From positions 78,872,889 to 78,936,888 of the forward strand of contig NC_021674.1 of the NCBI RefSeq assembly GCF_000247815.1: a stretch of DNA of 64,000 nucleotides, read 5' to 3'. Both the position numbers and the translations under genes were made by a program. The DNA is from Ficedula albicollis. Its lineage: Eukaryota > Chordata > Aves > Passeriformes > Muscicapidae. The notes beneath the pieces were generated by a model that saw only the letters and a program-made list of their open reading frames with translations, did not search any database and had not been told where the DNA came from. Positions 38,472-50,500 of the stretch are shown here, one piece after another (position 1 is the stretch's first letter; each line of letters begins with the position of its first letter).

Positions 38472-40148
38472 AAAAGTTGTTTCAACAATCCCCTTTTCCA
38501 TCCTGGGAGAAAAAAAGTAGCCCTTTGGAAGAGGGGCTAGGTAACTAAGTTCTGTGCTTATCCTCCATGTTATGTACTTTGTGCAAGTTAAAAGGCTTGT
38601 TCTGCCTTTCATCTTGTGTGCTGTTTTCTGCAGATATTTCCTAACTTCTCCCATGACGTTTTTGCCTGGTTCTTCAGAAGATTGTATGGACTGAAAGAGA
38701 CTATTGTTTCTCCAAGAGTGCAGGCATGTGTACATGGGCTAATCTGGTTGGTACAGGATTTCAGGAGTGGGTGTTGAGCTGAGGAACAGGGTTGGGATGT
38801 GTGCGCCTACGAATTCTTGTGAACGGCGCACTCTCCTATTCTGTAAATAATATCACATTTCACTTTCTAGGCTTACCATTCATGTTTCTCCAAAAGTTGA
38901 ACTTCTGTATCATGAGACGTAAACAAGGAAATGGCATACGGGAAGGTTGCAAAAGTTTTGTTTAGCAGGGATTGGAAAGCTGATCTGGTTTTCAGTCCTG
39001 CACCTCGATAAGTGTCAGTTACTTGATTGCGTGGAGACTCAGCACGTTTGTTTTTCACAAACATCATATGTTTAAAATTGATACTTCAATTTAAACATTG
39101 TCTTTGTAGTGATGTCTTTCTAGTGTTTTCCTTCCCCAGGTCTGGGTTTTCAGTTTTGAAGTAGAGGATAGGCAAATGAATATTTTCTAGCCTGGTGTTT
39201 AGGAGGAGAAAGACTCCTAAAGGAATCCAGGTGCATTTGCCAGCTCTTGAGAAACTGCAGTCTGAACATTGCGTTTGCAGCAAACTCATTCTGCAAAGCA
39301 CTTTGGATACAAGACATGAGGCAAAATGCATTGGGGTTTTTTCCATTTGGATGATATCACCAAGCAGCAAGGAAACCCCCAGTTACTGTTTTTGTTTACA
39401 GCCAGCATCTCGTCAGATGAAACCTTGCCACATACTTGTTTCCCCTTTCGGGAGCATTACCTAAAAGCTGATGGTGCTGGGATGACTCCAGCTTCCTTGT
39501 GGTGACCCAGATCTCTGCTGGCGATGAGATCTCTATCTCCGCTGGGCACGGAGCAGGAACAGCAGTTGTGTTTTTGACTGCTGATCCTCGGGCATGTTCC
39601 CATAAAGTATTTCCAGGCTCGTCAGCAGCCTTGCAGCACCTTGGCTATTGCTGATGACGTGCCCTTGTCTGGCGGCAAAAGGCGGGATTTTATTCCACGG
39701 TCTGGTTTCATGTAGGTCTCGTAAGAGGGTGTGAGGCAACTTTAGGGTGGTTTTAAATACTACTTCTAGAGTATGAGACAGCATAAAAATCCTGGTAGGT
39801 TTGTTTGGGTTTTTTTTGCAGCAACAACATTGTATAACTGACAATTTGCTACATCTTGACTTCAGTGTAGTTTCTTTTCTTGGTCAGGAATAGTTGCTGC
39901 TTGCAAAACAGCTCCTTGGTACTAGAGGGTGCAGGCTGGGAAGACTGACACTTGCTGGTAGTTTAAGAATTTAAGGATTTATCCTGTGTTTTGTTGATGG
40001 GATTTGGTTGGCTGAAATGCTTTTTGATGGATGCACAGGAATTCCCAGGTGTGGATAAAAGCACTTGACAATACTCAGTTGAAGAGGATAGAGAAGAGGG
40101 ATTGTGAAGTGAGGAGGACACGGGGGGTTCTCTGGTTTCTTTTCATCT
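38472..40148. other. Non-coding stretch, no recognisable gene
   Basis: Short frames only, up to 103 codons. No repeat family, RNA gene or exon pair recognised. Confidence 0.55.
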
Positions 40149-40278
40149 CCAGGCTGTCATATTTGACAAAGGGCTTACAGTTTCACCTGTAGTCTTGTGT
40201 GTTTTTAGCACTGCCAGGCTGTCATATTTGACAAAGGGCTTACAGCTTCACCTGTAATCTTGTGTGTTTTTAGCACTA
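40149..40278. repeat. Two-copy tandem duplication, 65-bp unit
   Basis: CCAGGCTGTCATATTTGACA... starts at 40149 and again at 40214. The copies differ at three or so bases (TACAGTTTC versus TACAGCTTC, TGTAGTC versus TGTAATC, ACTGCC versus ACTACC). Confidence 0.94.
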
Positions 40279-40641
40279 CCAGACCCAACTGCTATGTTGG
40301 CTACCCTTGAAGGGTTTTCCCAATGCTTCTGTTGGATGCAACATGGGTCAGTTTCCTTGCTTTGCAGCCACCGCACTGTTTGCCCAAGTGGTATTTCTGA
40401 AAGTGCATGTCCTTTTCAGCAGCCCATGGTCACAGTATGGAGCACTGGAACCAGTCTGTGAAGCAATCTCTTCCTGTCCAAGACTTCTTTTGTGTTAGAC
40501 TTGCTGCTATAGCCAGGGATGTTTGAGACGTGTTTCTGCTGACAGTTTTCTGCTCTGCACTCCTGAGGATTGGATGTAGGGCAGTTTGGAGGGTTCCTCA
40601 CAGTGGAACTCCCTATTTACAGTCAGTGAATTCATTAGAGC

Positions 40642-40693
40642 CCTGAATTATTTACCTTAAAGAATTCAGGTCCTGAATTATTTACCTTTAAGG
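40642..40693. repeat. Short tandem duplication, 30-bp period
   Basis: CCTGAATTATTTACCTTAAAG at 40642 recurs at 40672 as CCTGAATTATTTACCTTTAAG. The second copy is partial (about 20 bp matched). Confidence 0.75.
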
Positions 40694-40827
40694 TCTGTCT
40701 TCCTATGTTGTGCATTTGGTTGACTGTAGACCTGTGCTCTGTTATAAGCTATGAATGTCTAAGGTAGCGTAATATCCAAGGCACTTTCAGCTATTTACTG
40801 TTATTTTCATACACAAATACATTGCAA

Positions 40828-40857
40828 CCTTCCAACCCAAGCATTCTATGATTCTGT
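40828..40857 (+). mobile_element. Tiny CR1 3'-end remnant
   Basis: CCTTCCAACCCAAGCATTCT followed by ATGATTCTGT matches the last about 30 bases of CR1 elements, as at 31935-31960 and 7798-7828. No clear CR1 sequence is visible upstream, so this is either an extremely truncated insertion or a decayed copy. Confidence 0.75.
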
Positions 40858-41717
40858 AAGTTCAGAGTGACACTGATACAAAATGGATTTGTGCAGATTT
40901 TGTAAATGCATGGACGGTTTTTGAGTATGTCATCACCCTCTTCTCTTTCTGTGAGTCGCCTGCCTGCTGCCAGCTGTAGCTGCATGCCCTGGGCAAACTC
41001 CCTATTCAGCATCTTGTTTTTTCCCTGCTGTCCCATATTTGGCCCAAATTTTTATTTATAGCACAGTACTCAAATCCTACTGAAGAAGTTTGTCATTTCC
41101 TCACAATCTTGCTCTGTTTACCAGTGTCAAGCTTCAGGATTTGACAAATTATTAGGGAAGTCCCACTTCTCTTTACAGGAAGAGACTTAAAACAAGAGGA
41201 CACAGGATCCTGAGGATGTTACAGCCTTGCTTCTGAGATGTCTCCATACTCCACAGTGTTCGTGTACTGGAAATACAGTTCCCTTCTGCTGTGACTGTTC
41301 ATTACTTTTAGTTGAGAGAAGCCAGGTTTTCAGGTTGGTTAGGAATTCACCGTTAATGGCCGCTTGAGGGATACCGAGTTTAAATGACTGGTGTAGTGCT
41401 TCACTGGAGCTGCGTGGCAGCTCTCCAAGGCACAGCTCGTCTGCCTTGGAGAGGGTGGCAGGCAGTGTCAGGGTGGCTGCCATCCTTCTGCCAGCAGCTG
41501 TTAGAGTTGTCATGCACTCTTTCCCTGAAGCCCTGATGCACAGCTCAGGTATCCCGTGTTCCAAGAGTGAAGGCAGCTGCAGCAGGCAGCTTTCGCCTGC
41601 CACATTTCCCTCCCTCTTCGGGGCTGAGAGCTTGAACTCATCAGCATTCTCTCTTCAGCATACCTGAGGTACACCAAAGACTGCAGGAAGCAAACAAATG
41701 GGATTGTCCACTGGCAT

Positions 41718-42300
41718 CATAGAATCTTGGATATGATTCTTCAGCAGTGCTGCAGCTGCACAGCCACCAAGCAGCCCTCCATGCCTAACCCCAATTCTCG
41801 CTCTTCCCTCATCCTACCCTCCAATTTTCTGTCCCCATTAAGTGAAATTTCTTGTTTTGACATGTTTTTCCTTGCCATTCCCTGGTGCAGATCCTGGCTG
41901 CTCTGTTTTGAGCACAGATGACTCCAGGCTGCAGTAGGGAGGTCACCCGGATCAGGAGACCCTCCATGCTTGAGAGGTGGCCCTAGGCTGGTTGGCAGCG
42001 GATGCCAGAGGCAAAGGTCACCTCTATTTTACTCTGCCGTGGACTAGACTGTATTCATTGCTTCATGTGGCATTGGGCTAAACCCAGGTTTAAACTCTGC
42101 ACCAGAGATTGCCAGAACTTGGTCTTTCCAGCCACATTTTTTGGGAATGTCTCAATCAAACCGCTGTGACCAAAATCTTGCAGCAAAACTTTCTCTCAGT
42201 CATCCGTGTCAACCATGAACGGAGTATGCCGAATGCCTGAGCCCTGAAATGCAGGAAGGGTACCACAGCCATATCCTCCATCCTGTGCTGTGTGACTGGG
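41718..42300 (-). other. Unclassified block, possible decayed element or retrocopy
   Basis: On the minus strand one frame reads from about 42320 to 41800 with about four or five in-frame stops and protein-like stretches between them (for example GCGTLPAFQGSGIRHTPF and EKVLLQDFGHSGLIETF). The minus-strand 3' end reads AAGATTCTATGATG, reminiscent of a CR1 tail. Either an old interspersed repeat with a CR1-like end or a processed pseudogene would fit. I cannot name the family. Confidence 0.2.
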
Positions 42301-43206
42301 TTTAATTGTGTATGCCCTAGTGAAGGCAAGGGATCATATGCACATGGTTGAGTTGCATCTCTTTAAGTGAAGGGGTTTGTTTTGTTTGCTTTCAGAGAAA
42401 GCAATTAAATACTGACACTAATGGCATTGCCAGTACTGAAAATCCGGTTTCCTTTACTTATCGTGTGTCTTGTGTCCATTCAGAGGGGTTGGGAGTGGGG
42501 GGGTTGAGGTTATGTCTTCAGCTGGATTTCTACCATACAGGCTTTTTTTCTTACTTATTTAAATGTAGGAATGTCTTCTACAAAGTGTATTAGCAGGAGA
42601 ATTTGACACCGAAGCTTAAAGCTACTAATATGGGAAGTGAGGAGTAAACACACACACTAAAAGACCCTTTTGAGAATTTAAAGTGGAGTCACTACTTAAA
42701 TAATGTTGTAGGTACAGAGCATGGGGAAACTTTATGATTAAGTAATCTACCGTCGATGCAATTTTGCAAGTATTATTTTTTACATAACTGCTGTGGTTAT
42801 TAGTGGTGTGTATTTGCTGTTGATACTGAAAGAAATTTAATTGGCTTTCTCTCCCTCTGTATTTCTTCTTTTGGTGGCACTGTCTGCTTGGCACTGGTCC
42901 CAGTGCTGCCAGGCAGGATGGCCTGGGAAGAGGGCAGGGGATCTGAGCATAGGAGAGCTGTGTTCTCCTGTGTAGCTCTACAAGTGATGGGCTGTGGTAT
43001 CTCACCTTCCTCTCCAAACTGGTATCCGTTGCTTCTATTTGATCAATGAGTGATTTTGGGGAAAGGACTTTTTCTTGCTTAATGTTTTTATGAGATGAGG
43101 CAGAAAACAAAAGACCTGAATATCTACTGCAAAACTGCTGTAATGCAAATAATAGATAATTGCGTGCAGTTAATCAATTTTCTCTTTTGTGTTGTTTTTC
43201 ACACAG

Positions 43207-43293
43207 AGCAATGAGGCAAGAGAGAAGTTTGTAAAAACAGAAAAATGTGATTGCATAAACATTGCTGTTGGCAGGAGGACTCAGTGGATTCAG
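43207..43293 (+). CDS. Candidate 87-nt cassette exon, gene unknown
   Basis: The acceptor is TTTTGTGTTGTTTTTCACACAG ending at 43206, with a clean pyrimidine tract; the donor is CAG|GTAATAAT at 43293/43294. The exon is 87 nt, exactly 29 codons. Only one of three frames is open across it, beginning SNEAREKF and ending GRRTQWIQ. The other two hit stops within nine codons. It therefore starts and ends at codon boundaries, like a skippable cassette exon. I do not recognise the peptide. Upstream at 42394 another acceptor (GTTTGCTTTCAG) opens a frame but lacks a good donor. A non-coding RNA exon or chance splice-site pairing remains possible. Confidence 0.3.
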
Positions 43294-45124
43294 GTAATAA
43301 TGTGCCACCACTTTTTATTATGCTTTTTAAAAACTGGCTGGGTTTCAGGCTGCCAGTGCCCTTTGTCAGGGGCTGAGGAGTAGAGGAAGGGGGCAAGGTA
43401 TAACAAGACCCAGTAGCTGGCTGTTAATTCATTCAGACCAGATGAGAGGGTGTGGGTGTTCCCACAGTGCTGGGGAGTGATGCTGGGGCTGCAGTAGCTT
43501 CTTTCTTTATATCAGGCTATTGTATCTGAGACTGGGGTTTTTTTGTTTTGTTGGGGGTTTTTAATGGGTTTTTTTTTAACCCTAGGAGATTCTCTCCTTC
43601 GACCTCTTACAGCTGTGTCAATGTAGGCGGGGAAGCTCCATGCCTGTTTCATGGAAGAAGGTCAAATGATTAGCAATCCCTTCAGACTGCAGAACCCTGA
43701 ATCTACAAATATTTCCCTTGAATTCCCCCTTTAAAGGGATTTCTGGATCAGAGCAGATCATTATCTGCTGAAAGACCCAGACCTAGATCATTACTGCTTT
43801 AGAGAACTACTGCTGGTTTTTTTGTGTGTGTGAATGAAGACAATTTCTCATTGCATGGTTGTAGGAAACCTGAAGTGTGATGTTTAAGCATACTACTAAT
43901 GTTTGCAACATATTATGTTAAAGTAATGGAGTTTAACATATTTAGACCCTGTTTTGTAGGAAAAGTAAATTCCTAGCCAAAATGCATCTCTTATGGTTTT
44001 AATCATTTTAATTGTTTCCCTCACTGAAGGGGAGTGCAGAATGAAGGCAGGGGGAGTTTACAGTGCTAATTGCACTCCACGTTTGTAATTGGGAGCAGAT
44101 CCTATTCTCAGTCTTCTTAGGCAATGCTAGTGAAGTCATCAGGCTTTTCACAAGCATATGGTTTTCCCCACGCCTGTTTGATTCTGGGATAAGGGCCTAC
44201 GGTGTGCTTTTTTGTTCACTGATTTCTCATATGGAGGAAGTTTGAAAAATATGCATCATCTTTTCCAATGTAGATTCTTCATTTATAGCAACAGTTGAAG
44301 AGATTCTGCAGTATTTTATTGAGATCAACAAAGCTCATTGGCTTAGACTGAGTTGTTTCTAATTGGCAAGTGCATTTTCTTCATTGGGTGCAAGGTGAGG
44401 AAATCAGCAGTTGTGGGTTTGCATTGCCGTAGTCATGACCAAGAAGGACATTTTAAAAGGATATGAATGGGTGTGGATTTGATATTTCCTAAAGCCAGCT
44501 TCTTTTTAGTATTAAATTGCATACTCCAGGAAGCTAGTTGCTGTATCAACATTGGTATAATGACACATTATTAAAAAAATCAATATCCAGTCATAGAAAT
44601 AAGTCCTGGTGTAAGCAGTTGGGTGCTTACAGCTGTGGTTTGTATGTATTTGCAAATGTAATGGGCTTTTTTTCCCTCATAGCGCTGGTAACTTGGATAA
44701 ACACTGTATGAGTGACTCATTGCAGAGTATAAACTTACTTTAAAGGAGCAAGTGTTGGATTTGCTGAATATCCTATTGCTTGCATCCCTGAATACTTACT
44801 TGCAATAGGTCATGATTAATCTTAAATTGGCCAGCCTGAGGGGAAAATTACTGCTGATGTCCCATAGGTACTTCAGAAACAAACTGAATGATGGAAGTGC
44901 TTTAAAAACATAAATAGTAGTTAGAATTCATAAAATCGTAAAGCAAACATATGGTACAAGGCCTTCTAAAATATAACACTTGAAAGCTTTTTTTATCGTT
45001 TCAGAACGAGCTTGTTTAGTTATCACAGGAAAAGTAAATATTTTCATTCCTTTTTCTTTAGTGCACTCTCATTCCATTTCTCTTTCTCTTTTTCCTTTTT
45101 TCTTCTTTTTTTTTTTCCTCCCAG
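43294..45124. other. Non-coding stretch between two candidate exons
   Basis: No repeat family recognised. Contains an 8-bp perfect inverted repeat (CCTATTGC at 44772, GCAATAGG at 44802) with a 22-base loop, too small to call an RNA gene. A C/T-rich tract from 45067 to 45122 leads into the acceptor at 45124. Confidence 0.5.
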
Positions 45125-45224
45125 AGTGTTCTTATTTTGGTGGGATGGGGGACCAACACCTGATGCATAGAAAGCCCTGCTTGAGAGCAGGAGATAAAAC
45201 TGCTGTTGGTCCTCCTGTTGTTAG
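45125..45224 (+). other. Candidate 100-nt exon, coding status unclear
   Basis: A pyrimidine tract of more than 50 bases ends in TTTTTTCCTCCCAG at 45124, and the donor is TTAG|GTACGT at 45224/45225. One frame is open through the exon (fragments CSYFGGMGDQHLMH and AGDKTAVGPPVVR), but it is also open beyond both edges (44980-45441), so openness is weak evidence. A 100-nt exon would shift the frame if skipped. It lies at the left edge of the CpG-rich 45.2-47.6 kb block. It could equally be a non-coding or 5' UTR exon. Confidence 0.25.
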
Positions 45225-46072
45225 GTACGTTCTTGAAGTCCTTTTGCAGCGTCGGCACGGGGTTGATGTAATCCAAACTGAGCGCTCCCTGTGCGCGTGT
45301 GTGCGCGAGCGAGATGTGATGGGCACTCAGCGGCTCCTGGACCCCTCAAGAACACACTCACTTTTGAATGTGATACCCCAGACGTGGGTGATGAGGGATG
45401 CAGTCCCTCTGTGTGTGTGTACACACGAGTGTAGGGTGTGAGCTCAGGGAGGGCAGCACAGCGCAGCATCCCCGCTCTTCTGGTGCACCTTTGGTGAGGT
45501 GGTCATGGTCTCCTCTGCTTTGAGCCATCAGTGGGACAGGGAGGTGAAGCTGCTGCTGGAAAGGGCGAAGGAGGAGATGGGGAGCAGAGGAGTGGGGAGC
45601 CTAGTGGGGATTGGGGGCCAGGGAGGAAGACACAGCTCCAGAGGGAAATACTCTGTGCTTTGCAGTTGCTTGTGTGGATAAAAACCAGATGGTGCGCTGG
45701 AACACCCGCTCGCTTGGGCGGCGGCGGAGCCAAACATATGGTTAATGGTTAGGAGAAAGAGCTTTTCGAGCCAGGGCTTTGCTGACTGCCTCGCATTACA
45801 GATTGTTGCAGTGTGTCATTACATTGCCAAACTAAGTGCTTAATACCCGCTGCGGGCGCTGGGCAGGCATTTGCAGGAAGGATGCAGAGGCTCCCTGGTC
45901 AGGGCAGGAGGCTGACATCACGTACAGCCCCCTGCCACACCCCCCACGCCCCCTTTCCCCTCTGGAAACCCCATAAATCTCCCCATTTACAAGCCCGAAT
46001 CTGCAGCTGCAGTTTTCCTGCTCTGAGTGTCTTTAATCCATTTATTTCCAACAGTGTATGGTTGGTTTTGCC
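45225..46072. promoter_or_regulatory. GC- and CpG-enriched segment left of the poly-C run
   Basis: CpG sites cluster at 45250-45320 (TGTGCGCGTGTGTGCGCGAG) and at 45705-45730 (GGGCGGCGGCGGAGCC). GT/CG dinucleotide tracts occur at 45290-45312 and 45410-45427. Overlapping frames on both strands are expected from base composition. It is probably the left part of a broad regulatory region that includes 46960-47560. Confidence 0.35.
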
Positions 46073-46608
<536 letters not shown>

Positions 46609-46937
46609 CACTGAGGCTGCAGCACCACACTTACATGTCCGGCATCCGAAGTTCCTGCTCTGGGATCTTTGGGCGACACCAGACCCCATGTTATCTAAGG
46701 AACTGCTGAGCTCATTCATCTCCTTTTCACGGCCCGCTTCCTTTTATTTTTAGCCAAATCCGTCAGGCCTGACAGGCGGGTAATTTGAGCCAGAGAAAGG
46801 GCAAAGCTCCAGGTCCTTTCCACAAAGCAATTCTTCTCCTCCCTCCTGGGAAGGCTCCAAACTTGGCCTGCTCCAGGCAGATGGATTTGTTGAGTCATGT
46901 GAGATCATTTACACAAAAACACAGCGAGGCAGTGAAA

Positions 46938-46992
46938 AGGAAAAAAAAAAAAAAAAAGAGGGAAAGAAAAAAGAGAAAAAGGTGGGGGGGAA
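46938..46992. repeat. Purine-rich tract
   Basis: An almost pure A/G run with about 19 consecutive A, then AAGAGAAAAAGG and GGTGGGGGGGAAGG. It lies between the homopolymer block and the CpG-island-like segment. Simple sequence; function unknown. Confidence 0.8.
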
Positions 46993-47560
46993 GGGGTGGG
47001 AGAGCGTGCACTGCCGGGGCTGCTGTGAGCGTAGGAAATGTGCTGCGAGGCAGCTAGACAGAGGAATGCAGCAGATTCATTCTTGTATAAGGTAATGTCT
47101 CGTTTACAGTACAGGGTGGAGCCAGCACCGAGGAGAAACCTCTCGAAAACAGATTACTCATTTAAAGCAAAAATTCTCCTTAAAATAAATAATAAAAAAA
47201 TAACAATAATAAACCCAAAGCAACAACCCAACTGGCAAGCGAGCGGCGCACACGGGCGCACAACAAAGGCGGCGTTGTTGACAGCACCGGATTACAGTAG
47301 CGGTAAACTCCGGGCTGGGAGGTTGCTGGAAAACGAGTTTGCTCCGTGATGCAACTGGAGTTTGCTTTGTCTGGCCGCCAGTGCAAGCGGTGCGGTGGAG
47401 ACTGGGAGCCCAGGGCGCGCTTTGCTCCATCCAGAGATGGTTTCGGACGGCGGGGAGGGATGGAGCGAGCGGTCAGGAATCCCGGGCAGACAGGCTGGGG
47501 GGGCAACACTGACAGCGAAAACGAGGGGGGATATGCATGGAGGGGGCGGGAGAGAACCTC
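46960..47560. promoter_or_regulatory. CpG-island-like segment, best candidate promoter in the window
   Basis: About 26 CpG fall in 47222-47560, with more at 47000-47050. Motifs include AGCGAGCGGCGCACACGGGC, AGGGCGCGC and GGGGGCGGG (Sp1/GC-box type) at 47542-47550. There is no TATA at a suitable distance. A plus-strand donor-like TATAAG|GTAATG at 47091/47092 could close a first exon starting in this block. Frames of 84-117 codons in the block look compositional. Promoter, alternative promoter or lncRNA promoter is an inference. Confidence 0.5.
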
Positions 47561-50500
47561 TTCTTGCTTTGGTTTTGAGCTGGTTGTGGCAGCATCTTCA
47601 TTGCATCAAGGAGTAAATTGCATTTGTTCAGTTGAATGTGAATTTTGTTTTCATTTGCAACCTAAGCTAACCCCAGCATGTTGGGTTTTGGTTTTTTAAG
47701 TGGGTGGTAAGAGAGAACATGAAACTTGGAGCTTTTCAGATCTTGTTACATCCTAGAGAATTAGGTTGGGTTAATTTATGCAGTGTTCTAACAAGATGCA
47801 TTCAAATCTTTAAATAGACTGTATTTAAGTATTGTTAATATAACTCCCAGTTACTCCAATTTTCTTAGCAAGGCAGTATCTGAATGTTACTGTTTTGTCC
47901 AAGTGGCGATCAAAAATTAAGAATAGAAGTAGAAACTGGAACTGGAAATTGGTGGGAAATGTGCAATAAAACAAGTCCAATGGGAAGTATTTCCTGAAAT
48001 TCTCAGCAACAGTTAAGGAACTTGGGGGAACATGTAAACAAGGGTTTGTATTTTAGCATGACGCGTTCCCCTGCTGACTAGTATCTTCTGCATTGCTGAC
48101 TCCACAGCGGTATCTGTTGAGGTGCTTTCCTCTGGGGAGGGGAGGGTTTGTCTGGAGCTTGCCCCCCTCTGATTTGACCTTGTCTTTCCCTTTTTCTCCT
48201 GCTGCTTTTTTACACTTTTGTCTGAATGGCAGCTGGCTTTCCCAGCCCGCTTGCTCTGCTGGGCTGCGCCGCTGAGCACAGCACGTTCAGTGTGGGGAGA
48301 GCCTTCCCTTCTGCACTCGGAGTTTTCCCACTTGCTGGAAACCTTTTGTCTTGTCTGTCTCTTGATGAGGCCGCCTCCTTACTTGTGTACAAGGAGCACT
48401 TGGCAACACCCCAAGTCCCAGCTGGGGTCCTGCAGGGCACAAATCCCCCATGGGGTCCCTGACCATCAGCTGGTGTCTGGTGTGAGGATCAGCAGAGGGA
48501 TAGAGCTATAAAGATGAGGGGTACAGCAGGCTTGGGACTAGATGGTGCAAGAAGCTGTGGCTGTTGCACAGCAGCCTTTCGTGGGGAATGGCTGCAGATT
48601 GCTCTGAGATCCTTGGAAAGGTCCTGGAGAAGGACAGCATTGTTATTTATTCTGTTTGCATAGTTACTGTAACTTTCTTTCCCTTTTTCCCCAAAAACCT
48701 AATCATCCTACATTTTCTGTTGCTGCGAGCAACATTTCCTGTTGTTGCCCAGAGCTGCAATTCCAGTTAAATTCTCACTTTGTAAAGCTAATCTCCCAGC
48801 AGTGGGTGTGGGATTTCCAAAAGAAAAGGCATTTGTGAAGAGCCAGTTTTTAAGATTTTTGTCTTAGTGGACAATTCTGCAAAACTCCTTTTGTAACTGT
48901 TCACCTTAGTTATTGATTAAAAGCTCTAGCTTCGTCTCTATTTATGGCACTTTGAAGACTTGTAGGTTTTTCATTCCCCTACAGAGTGCCCCAGTCCTCA
49001 ATGTCTCCTTTTTCCGCTTCAAAGATGCCACATGTGTTACTTTTTGCATCTTTACGTCAGACAACCAGCCCGACTGGGCAGGTTTCGGGAACTGTTTATG
49101 ACCTGTCTATCGGGAAAATCAGCCTTACTCTTCCTTCCCCCTCTTTCACAGCCGCTCAACTTCCTCCCCTTCTTCTTAAAGTGTGTTGATGGTATCAGCC
49201 CCCTAATTCTTTTATCTCACTTCTCCTATCGTTTCCATTCTTCTGTCTGTCTCATGATTAGACTAGAAGTTTCTCTGCTGCTGCTGGCCTCTTCCCCCTG
49301 GCACGTACTGTGGTGCTGCCTCCTTTGGGATCTGAGGAGGGATTAGTATGGAGCTCATACGTGTTGAATCATGTCCTCTGCTTGGCATCAGTTTACAAAG
49401 GTGGAGGACATTGTCTGTGGCAATTTTTCTTTCAATTAGTAGCTTTAAACTACTAATTCTCTCCATCCTAGGTTGGAGGATGAGCAGGAGGTCCCCACCA
49501 AGGCTTGGGAAGGGAGGCACTGAGAACCTCCTGCTGAGGTTGCTCAACCTTCTTGTGTTGTGCCAAGGAGAGATGCGCTAGGAGAGAGGTAACCCTCTAT
49601 GTTTGATGTCACATTATCCTTTTGACGGGACAGGATGGTGATTCTCTCCCTTGGAAAACGTAGGCAAACATTATAATACCCTGCAGTACTAAGGTGAATG
49701 GGGCAAGCGTTCATTTATGGGACTTAGGTGATAACTCAAAATAAATAAATCCCTAGCCTGCTTTACTCCAACAGAAAATCATAGAAGTTATAGTGTAGTG
49801 GTGGCAATTTCCTTTTTGTCATGTGTTCATCCAGAGGGCATTTCAGGGGAGAGACAAGATTTATTCTAATTAGATTAATCTATTATTAAGTTTCTGTGGC
49901 GCTTTAAATCTATGTAATTTTTTCTCACCTGGCAATGAATGGGTACAGCAGTGAAGTGCGGGACTGTTTGTAATGTATTCGAAACCTAGCTGTTTTCTGG
50001 ATGCAGCCAAATCCCATTAACTGTGATTTCCCTGCTTCCTTTTTCCTCCTGTCGAGCCTTCTGGATAGAGGCTTTTCTTAACAGCTTGTTTGTAGAATCT
50101 GCTCCGAAAATCTCCCAGTGGCTTCACTCTTCTCAAAGCAAGGGAAACTCTGGGGGCAGCTTATTGCCTGCTTATCATCCAATTTCCATTCCTGTTAGAA
50201 AGCCTCCATTGGCCATAGACCAAACAAACTTCCATGTGGTCAAGCACGGAGAAGATAGACGTTCTTTTGGAGATTAAACTTTACGGGTTGGTTAAGTGAC
50301 ACATCAATCTAGACAGCACTTTGTGTATAAAATTGCCTTCTTGAATTCCCTTGGAGCATCCTTAGGGAATCTTAAAAGTTGTCTGAAAGTTGCTAGCAAG
50401 GATGTCCAAGCACCCTTTGACAGTACCTTTGCAGTAGCAGGTTTTCAAGTCTGTGTTAAAAAATACCAAATTGTTTTAAGGCTCTCTTAATTTCATTAGC

